From Deltaproteobacteria bacterium (GTDB taxonomy: Bacteria; Desulfobacterota; DSM-4660; Desulfatiglandales; HGW-15), in assembly GCA_016932115.1 (NCBI GenBank), contig JAFGDM010000045.1, positions 1-35,602 on the forward strand: a stretch of DNA of 35,602 nucleotides. Direction: 5' to 3'. Both the position numbers and the translations under genes were made by a program. Positions 25,633-34,695 of the stretch are shown here, piece by piece. A model generated the notes under the pieces. The model saw only the letters and a program-made list of their open reading frames with translations. It made no database searches and was not told the DNA's origin. How positions within the stretch are numbered: the stretch's first letter is position 1; each line of letters begins with the position of its first letter.

Positions 25633-26736
25633 TTATCTCCTTGCCGAAATGTTTAGAAGTATCCCGATCCCGATGAGACTAATCAGCAACGAAGAGCCTC
25701 CGTAGCTGATAAAGGGAAGGGTCAGTCCCTTGGTCGGAAGCAGACCCAGCACGACCCCCATATTGACAAGGACCTGTAACCCCAAAAAAATAGTGATGGA
25801 CAAGGCCAGATAAGTGCTGTACAGATCCGGTGCACTAAGAGCGACCCTGATCCCCCTCACAATGAGAATCCCGAAGAGAACCAGAATCAGAGCAAAACCC
25901 GCCAAGCCCAGTTCCTCCGCAACAATGCTAAGAATGAAATCCGTGTGGGGCTCCGGCAGGTAAAAGAGCTTCTGTTTGCTGTTACCCAGGCCCACGCCCA
26001 AAATGCCGCCCGATCCGAAAGCCAGGAAAGAGTGGATGATCTGGAATCCCAGCCCCTGCGGATCATCCCAGGGGTTGAGAAAAGCCCACCACCGCTTAAG
26101 ACGGTAGTCTGCCTTTAAGACAAGATAGATCAGTAGCGGCACCGACAAAAGCAGAAGGCTAAAGAGGTGGAGCAAACTGACGCCGGCTACAAAGAGAATG
26201 AGCAAAAGCCAGCACCCTAGAATGACGGTCGTGCCCAGATCCGGCTGCAAAACTATGAGGGCCATAAAAGCAGCGGCCACAAACAAGTGGGGCATCAGAC
26301 CCCTGAAGAAAGAGCCGACATTGGCCCCGTTCTTGGATAAGGCGTAGGCAATGTAAAAGGCCAAAGCCAATTTCGCCGGTTCCGAAGGCTGCAAAGAAAT
26401 GCCTGCGACGCGAATCCACCGACATGCTCCACCCACCCTGACCCCAAATCCGGGAACGAAGAGAAGCAGGAGAAGGAGAAAACTGATTCCGAGGAGTGGA
26501 TAAACAATACGGGCGTAAAAATAAGCCGGTGCGTTCTTCACAATAATCATAAAGCACAATCCAAGAAGGCAAAAGGTCGCTTGTCTTTTGAGATAGAAGT
26601 AACCGTCTCCCAACTTGTGTTCTGCTAGAAGAGAACTGGCGCTGAAAATGGCCACCAACCCTATCGAGAGCAAAAGCAGGGTGGGTATGAGCAACATGAA
26701 GTCGTAGGAAAACCGTTCCTGATTACCCTCTGCCAT
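25633..26736 (-). CDS. ftsW: lipid II polymerase FtsW
   Basis: This SEDS-family integral membrane glycosyltransferase of 367 aa has about ten membrane helices and polymerises glycan strands at the septum together with FtsI. Conserved segments: RWIRVAGISLQPSEPAKLAL near 107, QPDLGTT near 164, NPWDDPQGLGFQ near 220, LPEPHTDFILSIVAEELG near 257, and LPTKGLTLPFISYGGSSLL near 332. RodA is a relative, but the dcw position makes FtsW the better call. It overlaps murD by 14 bases and is followed by murG after two bases. Confidence 0.96.
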   Translation of the reverse strand: MAEGNQERFSYDFMLLIPTLLLLSIGLVAIFSASSLLAEHKLGDGYFYLKRQATFCLLGLCFMIIVKNAPAYFYARIVYPLLGISFLLLLLLFVPGFGVRVGGACRWIRVAGISLQPSEPAKLALAFYIAYALSKNGANVGSFFRGLMPHLFVAAAFMALIVLQPDLGTTVILGCWLLLILFVAGVSLLHLFSLLLLSVPLLIYLVLKADYRLKRWWAFLNPWDDPQGLGFQIIHSFLAFGSGGILGVGLGNSKQKLFYLPEPHTDFILSIVAEELGLAGFALILVLFGILIVRGIRVALSAPDLYSTYLALSITIFLGLQVLVNMGVVLGLLPTKGLTLPFISYGGSSLLISLIGIGILLNISARR

Positions 26737-28087
26737 CCCTGAGCCTTTCTACCGCTTCTTTGAAAACCCTTCCTCGGTGCTTATAGTCAGTGAACATGTC
26801 AAAGCTGGAGCACGCCGGTGCAAGAAGAACCGCATCCTTAGGCATGGCGCAGGAGAACGCCTGATTTACGGCATCCTGCATGTCCGCAGCCATAGAGTAA
26901 GGCACGACTCCCTGAAATGCTCGCGCCATGAGAAATCTTGATTCTCCCAGAAGCACAGCCTTTCTCACCTTCCCCTGAGCAGCCGGGGCAAGGGGGGAGT
27001 AGTCCCCTCCCTTGTCGCGTCCCCCGGCAATCAGAATCAGCGGACCATGATAAGCCGCCACGCTACGGCACGCAGCATCAACATTGGTTGCTTTGGAGTC
27101 GTCATAGAAAGTAACTTCGCCGATCCGTCCCACGAACTCCTGGCGATGTGGAAGCCCTCGAAAAGTGTCCGCAGCCTGCTGAATTACGGAAGGCTTGATT
27201 CGCAGTGCGAGACTCGCCAGCACGGCGGCCATAAGGTTTTCCCGATTGTGCTGACCGGGCAGCGCCCATTTTTCGAGGGCCACTTCGGTGATTTCCCCCC
27301 CAGGAATAAAAGCCTTGATTTTTTCCCTCTCCAGAAAGGCGTGACGGTGCTTTTTTCTTTCTCTGCCATAGCGCAAGATTTTCGCGCCTTTGTCCGGCAT
27401 TCGTCCACGAAGAGCCGGATCGTCGTCATTCAGCACGGCCCAGTCTCCCGGTATGAGATTTTGAAAGATACTCAACTTGGACGCAACATAATGGCTGTAG
27501 GCCGTATAGCGGTCAAGATGATCAGACGAGATATTGAGCAGTACCGCTACCCTGGGGTGAAAGCTTTCCATCGTGTCGAGTTGAAAGCTGCTCACCTCAA
27601 TCACAGCATAATCCGCCTTCTTCCCCGACGTGGCATAGTCAATAAAAGGCGTCCCGATGTTGCCCCCTACAAAAACGTTCAACCCCGCCCTTTCCAGCAC
27701 AGAGCCTAAAAACGCCGTAACCGTAGATTTGCCGTTTGTCCCTGTAACCGCCACAATGGGGGTATCCGTAAGCCGGCAGGCGACTTCCATTTCTCCCAGA
27801 ACAGGGACCCCTTTCTCCCTCGCAGCCATCAGAGGTGCTATCTCCCGTGGAACCCCCGGGCTCACGATGATCTCGTCCGCAGAGAGGAAGGTTTTTGTTT
27901 GATGACCTCCGGTTTCGAAGATCACGCCAAGCTCCTTCGCTTCATGTAGAACCCCCGGGTCCAGCTCTGATGCGGTCTTGATCTCACTCACCGTTGCCCG
28001 TGCGCCCTGTGTTGCAAGCCACCGGAGTACCGAAAGACCTGATTTGCCAAGACCGACGACAAGAATACGTTTGTTCCCTACGTTCAT
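26723..28087 (-). CDS. murD: UDP-MurNAc-L-Ala--D-Glu ligase MurD
   Basis: This second Mur ligase adds D-glutamate. Seen: VVGLGKSGLSVLRWLA (10-25), ATP-binding GTNGKST (116-122), NISSDHLDRY near 184, GLPHRQEFVG near 307, FYDDSKATN near 324 and ACSSFDMFTDYKHRG near 425, a MurD-specific block. 454 aa. A 172-bp gap separates it from mraY, the widest inside the cluster. That gap holds short open frames but none with convincing coding character, so an internal promoter is possible. Confidence 0.97.
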   Translation of the reverse strand: MNVGNKRILVVGLGKSGLSVLRWLATQGARATVSEIKTASELDPGVLHEAKELGVIFETGGHQTKTFLSADEIIVSPGVPREIAPLMAAREKGVPVLGEMEVACRLTDTPIVAVTGTNGKSTVTAFLGSVLERAGLNVFVGGNIGTPFIDYATSGKKADYAVIEVSSFQLDTMESFHPRVAVLLNISSDHLDRYTAYSHYVASKLSIFQNLIPGDWAVLNDDDPALRGRMPDKGAKILRYGRERKKHRHAFLEREKIKAFIPGGEITEVALEKWALPGQHNRENLMAAVLASLALRIKPSVIQQAADTFRGLPHRQEFVGRIGEVTFYDDSKATNVDAACRSVAAYHGPLILIAGGRDKGGDYSPLAPAAQGKVRKAVLLGESRFLMARAFQGVVPYSMAADMQDAVNQAFSCAMPKDAVLLAPACSSFDMFTDYKHRGRVFKEAVERLRDGRG

Positions 28088-28259
28088 AGAATTCTCAAAG
28101 GAGTGTTGGAGCTTCCGCGTAACGAGACCCTACACGGCCCAAAATACATGGCCTATCACCCGACCTTCCTGTGAATGAATCAGCCTCCTGCCCCAACCTC
28201 TGTGTTTTAAACCTTTTTTCCATCACTTCATCTCAGGTACTTGATCATGCCGGTCTTTA

Positions 28260-29339
28260 TCATCTCAGCTTCAACGTGCCGATCGAGAGCAGGGCCAGAA
28301 TGATGGCGATTATCCAGAAACGCACGGTCACCTTAGATTCCGGCCAACCCTTCAACTCAAAATGATGATGGAGAGGCGCCATTCGAAAAATCCTTTTCCC
28401 TCCGGTGATTTTGAAATAGGCAACCTGACAAATAACCGAAAGCGTCTCTACCACAAAGATCCCCCCCACGAGCACGAGCACTACCTCCTGCTTGGTCAAG
28501 ACCGCCACGGTCCCCAAAACAGCTCCCAGAGGCAGGGAGCCCACATCGCCCATGAACAAATCGGCAGGGTACGCATTGAACCATAAAAACCCCAAACCTG
28601 CCCCAACCACTGCCCCGCAAAGCACCGCCAATTCACCGGTCCCGGGGACATAAGGAATCTGAAGGTAACCGGCCGCTATGGTGTTCCCTGACAGATAGGC
28701 AAAAACAACATAATTCGTGAAGGCAATGATAATGGGGCCTGCCGCCAGCCCGTCCAGCCCGTCGGTCAAGTTGACGGCGTTCGAAGATCCTACGATCATA
28801 AATACAGCCAGAAAAATGTATCCCACCCCCAGATCAGGCCTGACGCCTTTGAAAAAGGGTACATTGAGATGGCCGTCAAGGCCCTGGTAAAAATAAAGGA
28901 TAACAGCCACAATCAGTGCGCAAAGAACCTGAAAGCTGAATTTCGCTTTCCCGCTCAGTCCCCGGCTGCTCTTTTGCACCTTTTTCAGGTAGTCGTCCGC
29001 GAATCCGATGAAACCGAAGGCGCATAGCACAAAAAGGACGAGCCACACATACACGTTCCAGAGCTCAGCCCAAAGAAGGGTAGCGATAAGGACTACAGGC
29101 AGGATCAAACATCCGCCCATGGTCGGAGTGCCCTCCTTGCCTTTGTGGTTAGGCGGACCCTCCTCCCGGATGTGCTGACCGACCTGCATGCTCCTCAATC
29201 TTTGAATAACGCGCTCCCCGATAATCAGGACCAGTAGCATCGAAAAGAGAGTGGCCAGAATTGTCCGGAACGTGATGTATCGAAATACATTCAGCCAAGA
29301 AATTTCAGTTTGAAAAAAATAGATGAGCTTATAGAGCAT
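28260..29339 (-). CDS. mraY: phospho-MurNAc-pentapeptide transferase MraY
   Basis: This integral membrane enzyme moves phospho-MurNAc-pentapeptide onto undecaprenyl phosphate, giving lipid I. It has about ten membrane helices. Seen: GPPNHKGKEGTPTMGG near 61, ADDYLKK near 115 with the Asp pair, NAVNLTDGLDGLAAGP near 186, FMGDVGSLPLGAVLG near 262 and MAPLHHHFELKGW near 323, all canonical for the MraY family. 359 aa, almost identical in length to E. coli MraY (360). It lies 86 bp after murF. Confidence 0.98.
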   Translation of the reverse strand: MLYKLIYFFQTEISWLNVFRYITFRTILATLFSMLLVLIIGERVIQRLRSMQVGQHIREEGPPNHKGKEGTPTMGGCLILPVVLIATLLWAELWNVYVWLVLFVLCAFGFIGFADDYLKKVQKSSRGLSGKAKFSFQVLCALIVAVILYFYQGLDGHLNVPFFKGVRPDLGVGYIFLAVFMIVGSSNAVNLTDGLDGLAAGPIIIAFTNYVVFAYLSGNTIAAGYLQIPYVPGTGELAVLCGAVVGAGLGFLWFNAYPADLFMGDVGSLPLGAVLGTVAVLTKQEVVLVLVGGIFVVETLSVICQVAYFKITGGKRIFRMAPLHHHFELKGWPESKVTVRFWIIAIILALLSIGTLKLR

Positions 29340-29425
29340 GGTCCCTTTCCCGACTCAGGCTTTCCCGCCTGCATCAAGAATCTTCTCCAAAGCCTACCCT
29401 CTTCAGAGACCTTCCGATTCCACTA

Positions 29426-30847
29426 TCAATCCTTACTTTCATTGACGCGGGATTTTAGCCTTTCGGCCACCTCGTCCAGTCCGGCTTTACGTGAGCCCTT
29501 GAGAAAGACGAAGACTCCTTCCTTCATCTCCCGCCTGATTTTATGTTCCATGTCCTCCCGGTCTTCGGCAACAACGGCCTTTTTTGCGTAAAAACCCTTA
29601 TCTAAGGCACCCTGAATCATCACATTTGCGTGTTCCCCCAGAGCGACAAAAAAATCCGCCCCGAGGTCCGCCACCATGGCACCTGCTTCCAGGTGGGCAC
29701 GAACCGTCTCGTCGCCCAACTCAAACATCTCGCCTAGACCTACGATGACTTTTCTCCCTAACGTCAGGCTTTTCAAGGAATCCATGGCCGCTCGGAGGGA
29801 AAGGGGATTGCAATTGTAGGTGTCATCCACAAGAATGACCCCATCAGGGAGTTCGGTAATCACAAAACGACCTTTCATATTCTTAACCCTGCACAGCCCA
29901 TCAACCACCTCATCTGAAGAAAGGCCGAGGTGTAAGGCGACCGCAGTAGCTGCCAGAGCGTTATGCACGTTCTGGAGCCCGGGGAGCTTCAACTTCACCC
30001 CAAAACGCCTCCCTCCATGGCAAATATCAAAGGATATCCCTTCACGGCCTAAGTTAAAAACCTTCTCGGCTCTCACATCGTTCTTGGGACCCATGCCGAA
30101 GGAGAGCGTTTTCCTGCAAAAGGGAAATGCCGCTTTCATCAGCATAGAGTCATCTCCGTTCAGTACAGCTGTAGCGAAGGGAGACATTCTTTCGATGAGC
30201 TCAATCTTGGCTCTGGCCACCCCTTCAAGGGTGCCCACCCCTTCAAGATGAGCCTTGGCTACATTGGTAATGACCCCTATCTCCGGATCAGCAATTTCGG
30301 TCAGCCGACCTATCTCGCCCGGTCGGTTCATACCCATCTCCAGAACCGCATACCGATGCTTGTCTTCCATAGAAAGAAGGGTGACCGGCAAGCCGATCAG
30401 GTTATTGAAATTGCCCCGGTTCTTGAGGGTACTCCCTCTCTCGGCAAGGATCGTCGCCGTCATCTCCTTAGTAGTGGTCTTTCCGGCACTGCCCGTAATC
30501 GCCACAACCAGGGCCTGGTGCTCATGTCTCCACCACGATGATAGATCTCCTAAGGCTCTGCGGGTGTCGCCCGCAGCTATGAGTGCGACGTCCCTCTTTG
30601 CCGGAACAGTTAGATTAAAACCCTTGCGAACAACGACGCCTGCCGCTCCCTTTTCGATTGCCTGAGAGGAAAACTCATGGCCGTCGAATTTATCTCCTTG
30701 TAGGGCCCAGAAGAGACACCCCCTTTTGATGTTTCTCGAGTCTGAACTAAAGCTATAAAAGCGTGTGTTTTCGGAACCCTGAACCAGCTCCCCTTCAAGC
30801 GAGGCAACGACTTCGGCCGCCGTAATCGCCCCCCATTTTGCACTCAT
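29426..30847 (-). CDS. murF: UDP-MurNAc-tripeptide--D-Ala-D-Ala ligase MurF
   Basis: This last cytoplasmic Mur ligase adds D-Ala-D-Ala. The N-terminal domain has SSDSRNIKRGCLFWALQGDKFDGH (34-57), the ATP loop is GSAGKTT (119-125), and NRGNFNNLIGLPVTLL, VLEMGMNRPGEI and LVDDTYNCNPLS are typical. 473 aa. The start overlaps the murE stop by four bases. The D-Ala-D-Ala supplier (Ddl) is not encoded in this window and must lie elsewhere. Confidence 0.97.
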   Translation of the reverse strand: MSAKWGAITAAEVVASLEGELVQGSENTRFYSFSSDSRNIKRGCLFWALQGDKFDGHEFSSQAIEKGAAGVVVRKGFNLTVPAKRDVALIAAGDTRRALGDLSSWWRHEHQALVVAITGSAGKTTTKEMTATILAERGSTLKNRGNFNNLIGLPVTLLSMEDKHRYAVLEMGMNRPGEIGRLTEIADPEIGVITNVAKAHLEGVGTLEGVARAKIELIERMSPFATAVLNGDDSMLMKAAFPFCRKTLSFGMGPKNDVRAEKVFNLGREGISFDICHGGRRFGVKLKLPGLQNVHNALAATAVALHLGLSSDEVVDGLCRVKNMKGRFVITELPDGVILVDDTYNCNPLSLRAAMDSLKSLTLGRKVIVGLGEMFELGDETVRAHLEAGAMVADLGADFFVALGEHANVMIQGALDKGFYAKKAVVAEDREDMEHKIRREMKEGVFVFLKGSRKAGLDEVAERLKSRVNESKD

Positions 30848-32358
30848 GCTCGATTCACCGCGGCTGCAGCCGCTTCTGCCTGATCGCTGAAGGGCCTCTT
30901 TTCACTGCCGATAATCTGGTAGTCTTCGTGTCCTTTGCCGGCGATCAGGACGAGATCATCCCCTCGGGCGAGACAAACCGCTTTTCTTATGGCCTCCCTC
31001 CGATCGACCTCCGTAAAATAAACCCCTCTTTCAGGCTGCACATGAAGAACCCATTCCTTTTTCTCCAGACCTGCTTCGATGACTCCCTTTTCCACTTCTT
31101 CCACAATGGAGGCCGGTTCTTCACTTCTGGGGTTGTCAGATGTAATGAAAACCAAATCGCTCTTTCTGCCGGCAACCAGACCCATATCGAACCTTTTTCC
31201 TCGATCCCGGTCTCCTCCGCACCCAAAAACCGTGATGATCCTTCCGGCTACCTGGGGTTTAAGGGCATGCAGGCTCTTGAGGAGCGCGTCGGGAGTGTGG
31301 GCATAATCCACCACCAAAGTCAGGCCTGCGCCGTTTTTCACAGGTTCCATTCTTCCCGGAACCCTCTCCAAGGCCTCAACACCCTCAACGACCGCATCAA
31401 GAGAGAGGCCCAGTGCCAACGAGGCTGCAGCCGCAGCCATGATGTTGTAAATATTGAAATCCCCGAGAAGGGCGGAATGGATCTTTCGCTCCCCGGCAGG
31501 AGTTTCCAGCCTGAATTTCAGACCTCTTCCATCCGACTGCAAAGACCTCGCCCGCACGTCACAGGTTTTTTTTAACCCATAGGTCAGGACGCGGGCACTG
31601 GTCATAGTCAGAAGATCCTCCCCCCTGGGATCGTCGAGATTGATCACGGCCCTTGCATTATCCGCCTCATGTCCTTCAGGGAGGGTTGTAAAGAGTCGGC
31701 TTTTGGCCTTGAAGTACTCCTCCATGCTCACATGGTAGTCCAGGTGATCCCTGGACAGGTTCGTGAACACCGCCACATTAAAGGAGCAATCCTGCGTTCT
31801 GCCCTGATCAAGGGCGTGGGACGAAACCTCTAAAATGATGTGGGTTGCTCCTTGATCCAACATTCCCCTGACAAGGCGCATGATATCAAGGGACTCCGGG
31901 GTAGTCACCGACGCGGGACAAACCTTCCCTGCAAAGCGATAGCCAACAGTGCCGAGAATCCCCGGCCTCCCCCCTGAAGCTTTCAAAACGGACTCCAGGA
32001 GAAAGCTGGTTGTCGTTTTCCCGTTTGTGCCCGTAATACCGATCAAGCTTAGCCCCTCGCACGGATTCCTATAAAATCGGAGAGCGACCTTTGAGAGGGC
32101 TTTTCGTGAGTCCGACACCCGCACCTGGGTGACGCCTTCTATGCTTTGTTGGACATGCTCGGTCACCACGGCTGCTGCACCCCGCTGAACAGCGCTCTCA
32201 ATGTAGCAATGGCCATCCTCCTTATGACCGCGAAGGGCAACAAAGAGAGACCCACGGTTGACCAATCTGGAATCATAGGCCACCCCGCTGATCTCCTGCT
32301 CCCTGTTGCCGAGGAGTTCGTAGTGCTCCAACCCTTCAAGCAATTCCCCTAGTTTCAT
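30844..32358 (-). CDS. murE: UDP-MurNAc-L-Ala-D-Glu--meso-diaminopimelate ligase MurE
   Basis: This third Mur ligase has a substrate-selecting DNPR motif at 408-411, the form found in enzymes that add meso-diaminopimelate; lysine-adding enzymes differ here. The wall is therefore predicted to be A1gamma (mDAP) type, as expected for a Gram-negative. Other motifs: AYDSRLVNRGSLFVALRG (27-44), GTNGKTT (110-116), TTPESLDI near 152, LEVSSHALDQGR near 176, the lysine in YFKAKSRLF near 215-223 that is carbamylated in this family, and DYAHTPDAL near 351. 504 aa. It lies 25 bp after ftsI. Confidence 0.97.
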   Translation of the reverse strand: MKLGELLEGLEHYELLGNREQEISGVAYDSRLVNRGSLFVALRGHKEDGHCYIESAVQRGAAAVVTEHVQQSIEGVTQVRVSDSRKALSKVALRFYRNPCEGLSLIGITGTNGKTTTSFLLESVLKASGGRPGILGTVGYRFAGKVCPASVTTPESLDIMRLVRGMLDQGATHIILEVSSHALDQGRTQDCSFNVAVFTNLSRDHLDYHVSMEEYFKAKSRLFTTLPEGHEADNARAVINLDDPRGEDLLTMTSARVLTYGLKKTCDVRARSLQSDGRGLKFRLETPAGERKIHSALLGDFNIYNIMAAAAASLALGLSLDAVVEGVEALERVPGRMEPVKNGAGLTLVVDYAHTPDALLKSLHALKPQVAGRIITVFGCGGDRDRGKRFDMGLVAGRKSDLVFITSDNPRSEEPASIVEEVEKGVIEAGLEKKEWVLHVQPERGVYFTEVDRREAIRKAVCLARGDDLVLIAGKGHEDYQIIGSEKRPFSDQAEAAAAAVNRA

Positions 32359-32383
32359 GACTGATTGCCCGACTCCCGATCGA

Positions 32384-34333
32384 TCAAGTTGGCGGTCTGA
32401 AAGTAACCCTGACCTGGTTGACTTTGTCCAGAGGAAGTCCAGGCTCCGGATGCTGAGAAAAAGCCAATCCTGTTCCCTCGGGCAAGACCTCTAAGTTTAG
32501 GGACCTCCCTGTCTTTAGAACTTCCCGCATAGTCCGGCCTTTAAAATCAGGGAGAAGGCCTGGTCCTTCCTGGGCCACGACCACGCGGACGGCACTTTTT
32601 TGCTCCTCCTTGGGGTCTCCCTTCTCCACCAGTCGCAAATCTGGATTGATCTGGAAACGGTTCATCGCCCAGGCGCCCACTTCCCGAAATACCGGAGCAG
32701 CCGCCAGTCCCCCATATTTCTTTTTTTCCGGTTCATCCAGAACCACCACCATGAGCATTCTTGGCCGGTCCGCCGGAGCAAAACCCACGAAAAGGGCAAC
32801 ATAGTTCTTGTCCGAATATCTTTTTGTGCCCAGGTCCACCTTCTGAGCCGTGCCCGTCTTTCCGGCGACCCGATAGCCGCTAATGGCGGCAGGGAAGCCA
32901 GTACCGGTTTCTCCCACCGCACTTTCCAAAATCCGGGTAGAAAGCCGAGCAGCCTCCGCAGAGAGGACTTTTCGAACTACGTGGGGTTCTGTTTTCTCGA
33001 TCACCCTTCCCCCAGGCTCCCTGACTTCCTTCAACAAATAAGGCCTCATGAGCTTTCCACCATTAGCAATAGCCGCCGTGGCCATCGCCACTTGGAGAGA
33101 ATTCACCGTCATGCCTTGTCCGAAATAGGTGGTGGCCTTGTCAATCTCTTTGGCCTCCTTGTGCGGCCTGATAAACCCGGCCGTCTCGCCCGGAAGTTCT
33201 ATTCCTGTCTTTTCTCCAAAGCCAAATCGCTTCAGGTACTCGGTAAACCGCTTGTATCCGATCCTCTCACCGATCTTGACAGCCCCGATATTGCTTGAAT
33301 ATGTTATGATCTCATTGACCGATAGATAGCCGTAACCCTTGCGGTTATGGTCGCGTATTCTGCTGCCGCCCACCTTGTATTCCCCATGCTCGCAGAAGAA
33401 TTTGGTATCAGGTGACACCAACCCCGAGTCCAGGGCCGCTGCCGCAAGATATGCCTTGATGGTTGATCCCGGTTCGTAGCTGTCGGTAACCGCACGGTTT
33501 CGCCAGTGGAAAGGTTGATGCTCCCAAAAGACATTGGGGTTATAAAGAGGGATGACGGCCATGGCGAGAACTTCCCCCGTCTCCGGATCCACGACGATAC
33601 TGTGGCCGCTCTTCGCACTCGTCTCCTGCACAGCCCGTCCGAGAGCCTGTTCAGTCGTATATTGAATATCCTTGTCGATGGTCAGCACGATATCCCTGAT
33701 CTGCCGATCCTCTTGAACAGGCCTGCTCATCGAAAAAGGCCTCCCCAGGGCATCCCGCATTTGAACGAGGTCGAGCACAGAACCTTTGAGAAAGGAATCG
33801 AACTGCTTTTCCAAACCTTCCAGGCCTTGGTTGTCCTCTCCCGCAAACCCCAGGACATGGCCTGCAATCTCTTTGCCCGGATAGTACCTGCGAGCTTCAG
33901 TTGTGAAGCCTACGCCATCAATCCCAAGAGCTTTCACTGCCGCAACCTTGTCCGGGGTCGCTTTTCGTTCGAGCCATACAAATGACCGCTCGCTCTTAAG
34001 CACATCCAGTGTCTTACGCATAGGGGTTCCCAAAGCAGCGGCCAGATCTTTGGCCGCTTGGCTTTTGTCCTGCACATGCCGAGGATGAACAAAGATAGAT
34101 TCCACTTCCACTGTAAGAGCCAGCTCACGCCCTTTACGGTCGTAAATCGTCCCCCGCTTCGGCGGAAGTTTCACGATATCCCGGTATCCTGAAAGAGCGA
34201 TGGAGGTCAGTTTTTCTTTTCGCAGGACCTGAAGCTGATAGGCCCTGGCAAGAATGATTCCCAGTGAGCCGACGAAAAAAGCAGTGACCAAGTAAATCCT
34301 AAACCTGATCCATCTCTTTTCCCTAACCTTCAT
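32384..34333 (-). CDS. ftsI: septal transpeptidase FtsI (PBP3), with C-terminal PASTA domain
   Basis: This class B penicillin-binding protein of 649 aa crosslinks septal peptidoglycan with FtsW. Layout: one membrane helix (about 11-30), a non-catalytic domain from about 50 (PPKRGTIYDRKGRELA), and the transpeptidase domain with SxxK (S290-TIK), SxN (S346-SN) and KTG (492-494). The last about 60 residues (from LLPDFKGRTMREVL) form a PASTA domain. PASTA domains bind peptidoglycan fragments; they are standard in Firmicutes Spo-type PBPs and also seen in deltaproteobacterial FtsI, but absent from E. coli FtsI. It overlaps ftsL by four bases. Confidence 0.96.
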   Translation of the reverse strand: MKVREKRWIRFRIYLVTAFFVGSLGIILARAYQLQVLRKEKLTSIALSGYRDIVKLPPKRGTIYDRKGRELALTVEVESIFVHPRHVQDKSQAAKDLAAALGTPMRKTLDVLKSERSFVWLERKATPDKVAAVKALGIDGVGFTTEARRYYPGKEIAGHVLGFAGEDNQGLEGLEKQFDSFLKGSVLDLVQMRDALGRPFSMSRPVQEDRQIRDIVLTIDKDIQYTTEQALGRAVQETSAKSGHSIVVDPETGEVLAMAVIPLYNPNVFWEHQPFHWRNRAVTDSYEPGSTIKAYLAAAALDSGLVSPDTKFFCEHGEYKVGGSRIRDHNRKGYGYLSVNEIITYSSNIGAVKIGERIGYKRFTEYLKRFGFGEKTGIELPGETAGFIRPHKEAKEIDKATTYFGQGMTVNSLQVAMATAAIANGGKLMRPYLLKEVREPGGRVIEKTEPHVVRKVLSAEAARLSTRILESAVGETGTGFPAAISGYRVAGKTGTAQKVDLGTKRYSDKNYVALFVGFAPADRPRMLMVVVLDEPEKKKYGGLAAAPVFREVGAWAMNRFQINPDLRLVEKGDPKEEQKSAVRVVVAQEGPGLLPDFKGRTMREVLKTGRSLNLEVLPEGTGLAFSQHPEPGLPLDKVNQVRVTFRPPT

Positions 34334-34695
34334 GGCAAGACAACAATTTGGGCCGGCGAAGGAGCCTTGAGCCCGAAGGCGCGAGCCGCTTCTTCCAAAT
34401 ATTGAGGCGACTTTAGAGTCGCGAGCTCAAGCCTCAGCTTCTTGTTAAGATCTTTCAACCTGAGCTCCTCACGTTTGAGACGGCTCAGATCATATCCGAT
34501 CTGGGTGCCCTCAAGATTGGACCATACATAGCCTATGCCGCTTCCCATAAAAATAAAAAGCATGAGCGTGATCAGCAGGATCTGGCGGGGTGTGAAATGG
34601 AACCGGCCCTTACTGATTTTTGTGTTTCTAACTCGAATACCTGTATCCGCATTCCTTTTTCTTTCAATTTCAGATGCTTTGATCACTCTGATCAT
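34330..34695 (-). CDS. ftsL: cell division protein FtsL
   Basis: This small bitopic protein of 121 aa has a basic cytoplasmic start, a membrane helix (about 39-59, ILLITLMLFIFMGSGIGYVW) and a periplasmic coiled coil (about 70-97, SRLKREELRLKDLNKKLRLE). It ends with LEEAARAFGLKAPSPAQIVV, a common FtsL/FtsB end. It forms the FtsQLB complex that activates FtsWI. Identification rests on topology and position, since the sequence is poorly conserved. ATG 34695 overlaps the rsmH end by 26 bases. Confidence 0.88.
   Translation of the reverse strand: MIRVIKASEIERKRNADTGIRVRNTKISKGRFHFTPRQILLITLMLFIFMGSGIGYVWSNLEGTQIGYDLSRLKREELRLKDLNKKLRLELATLKSPQYLEEAARAFGLKAPSPAQIVVLP

Noticed and set aside
28088-28259. 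Short minus-strand ORF of about 40 codons between mraY and murD
   Set aside because: It has no ribosome site, no hydrophobic or domain pattern, and poor codon usage compared with its neighbours.
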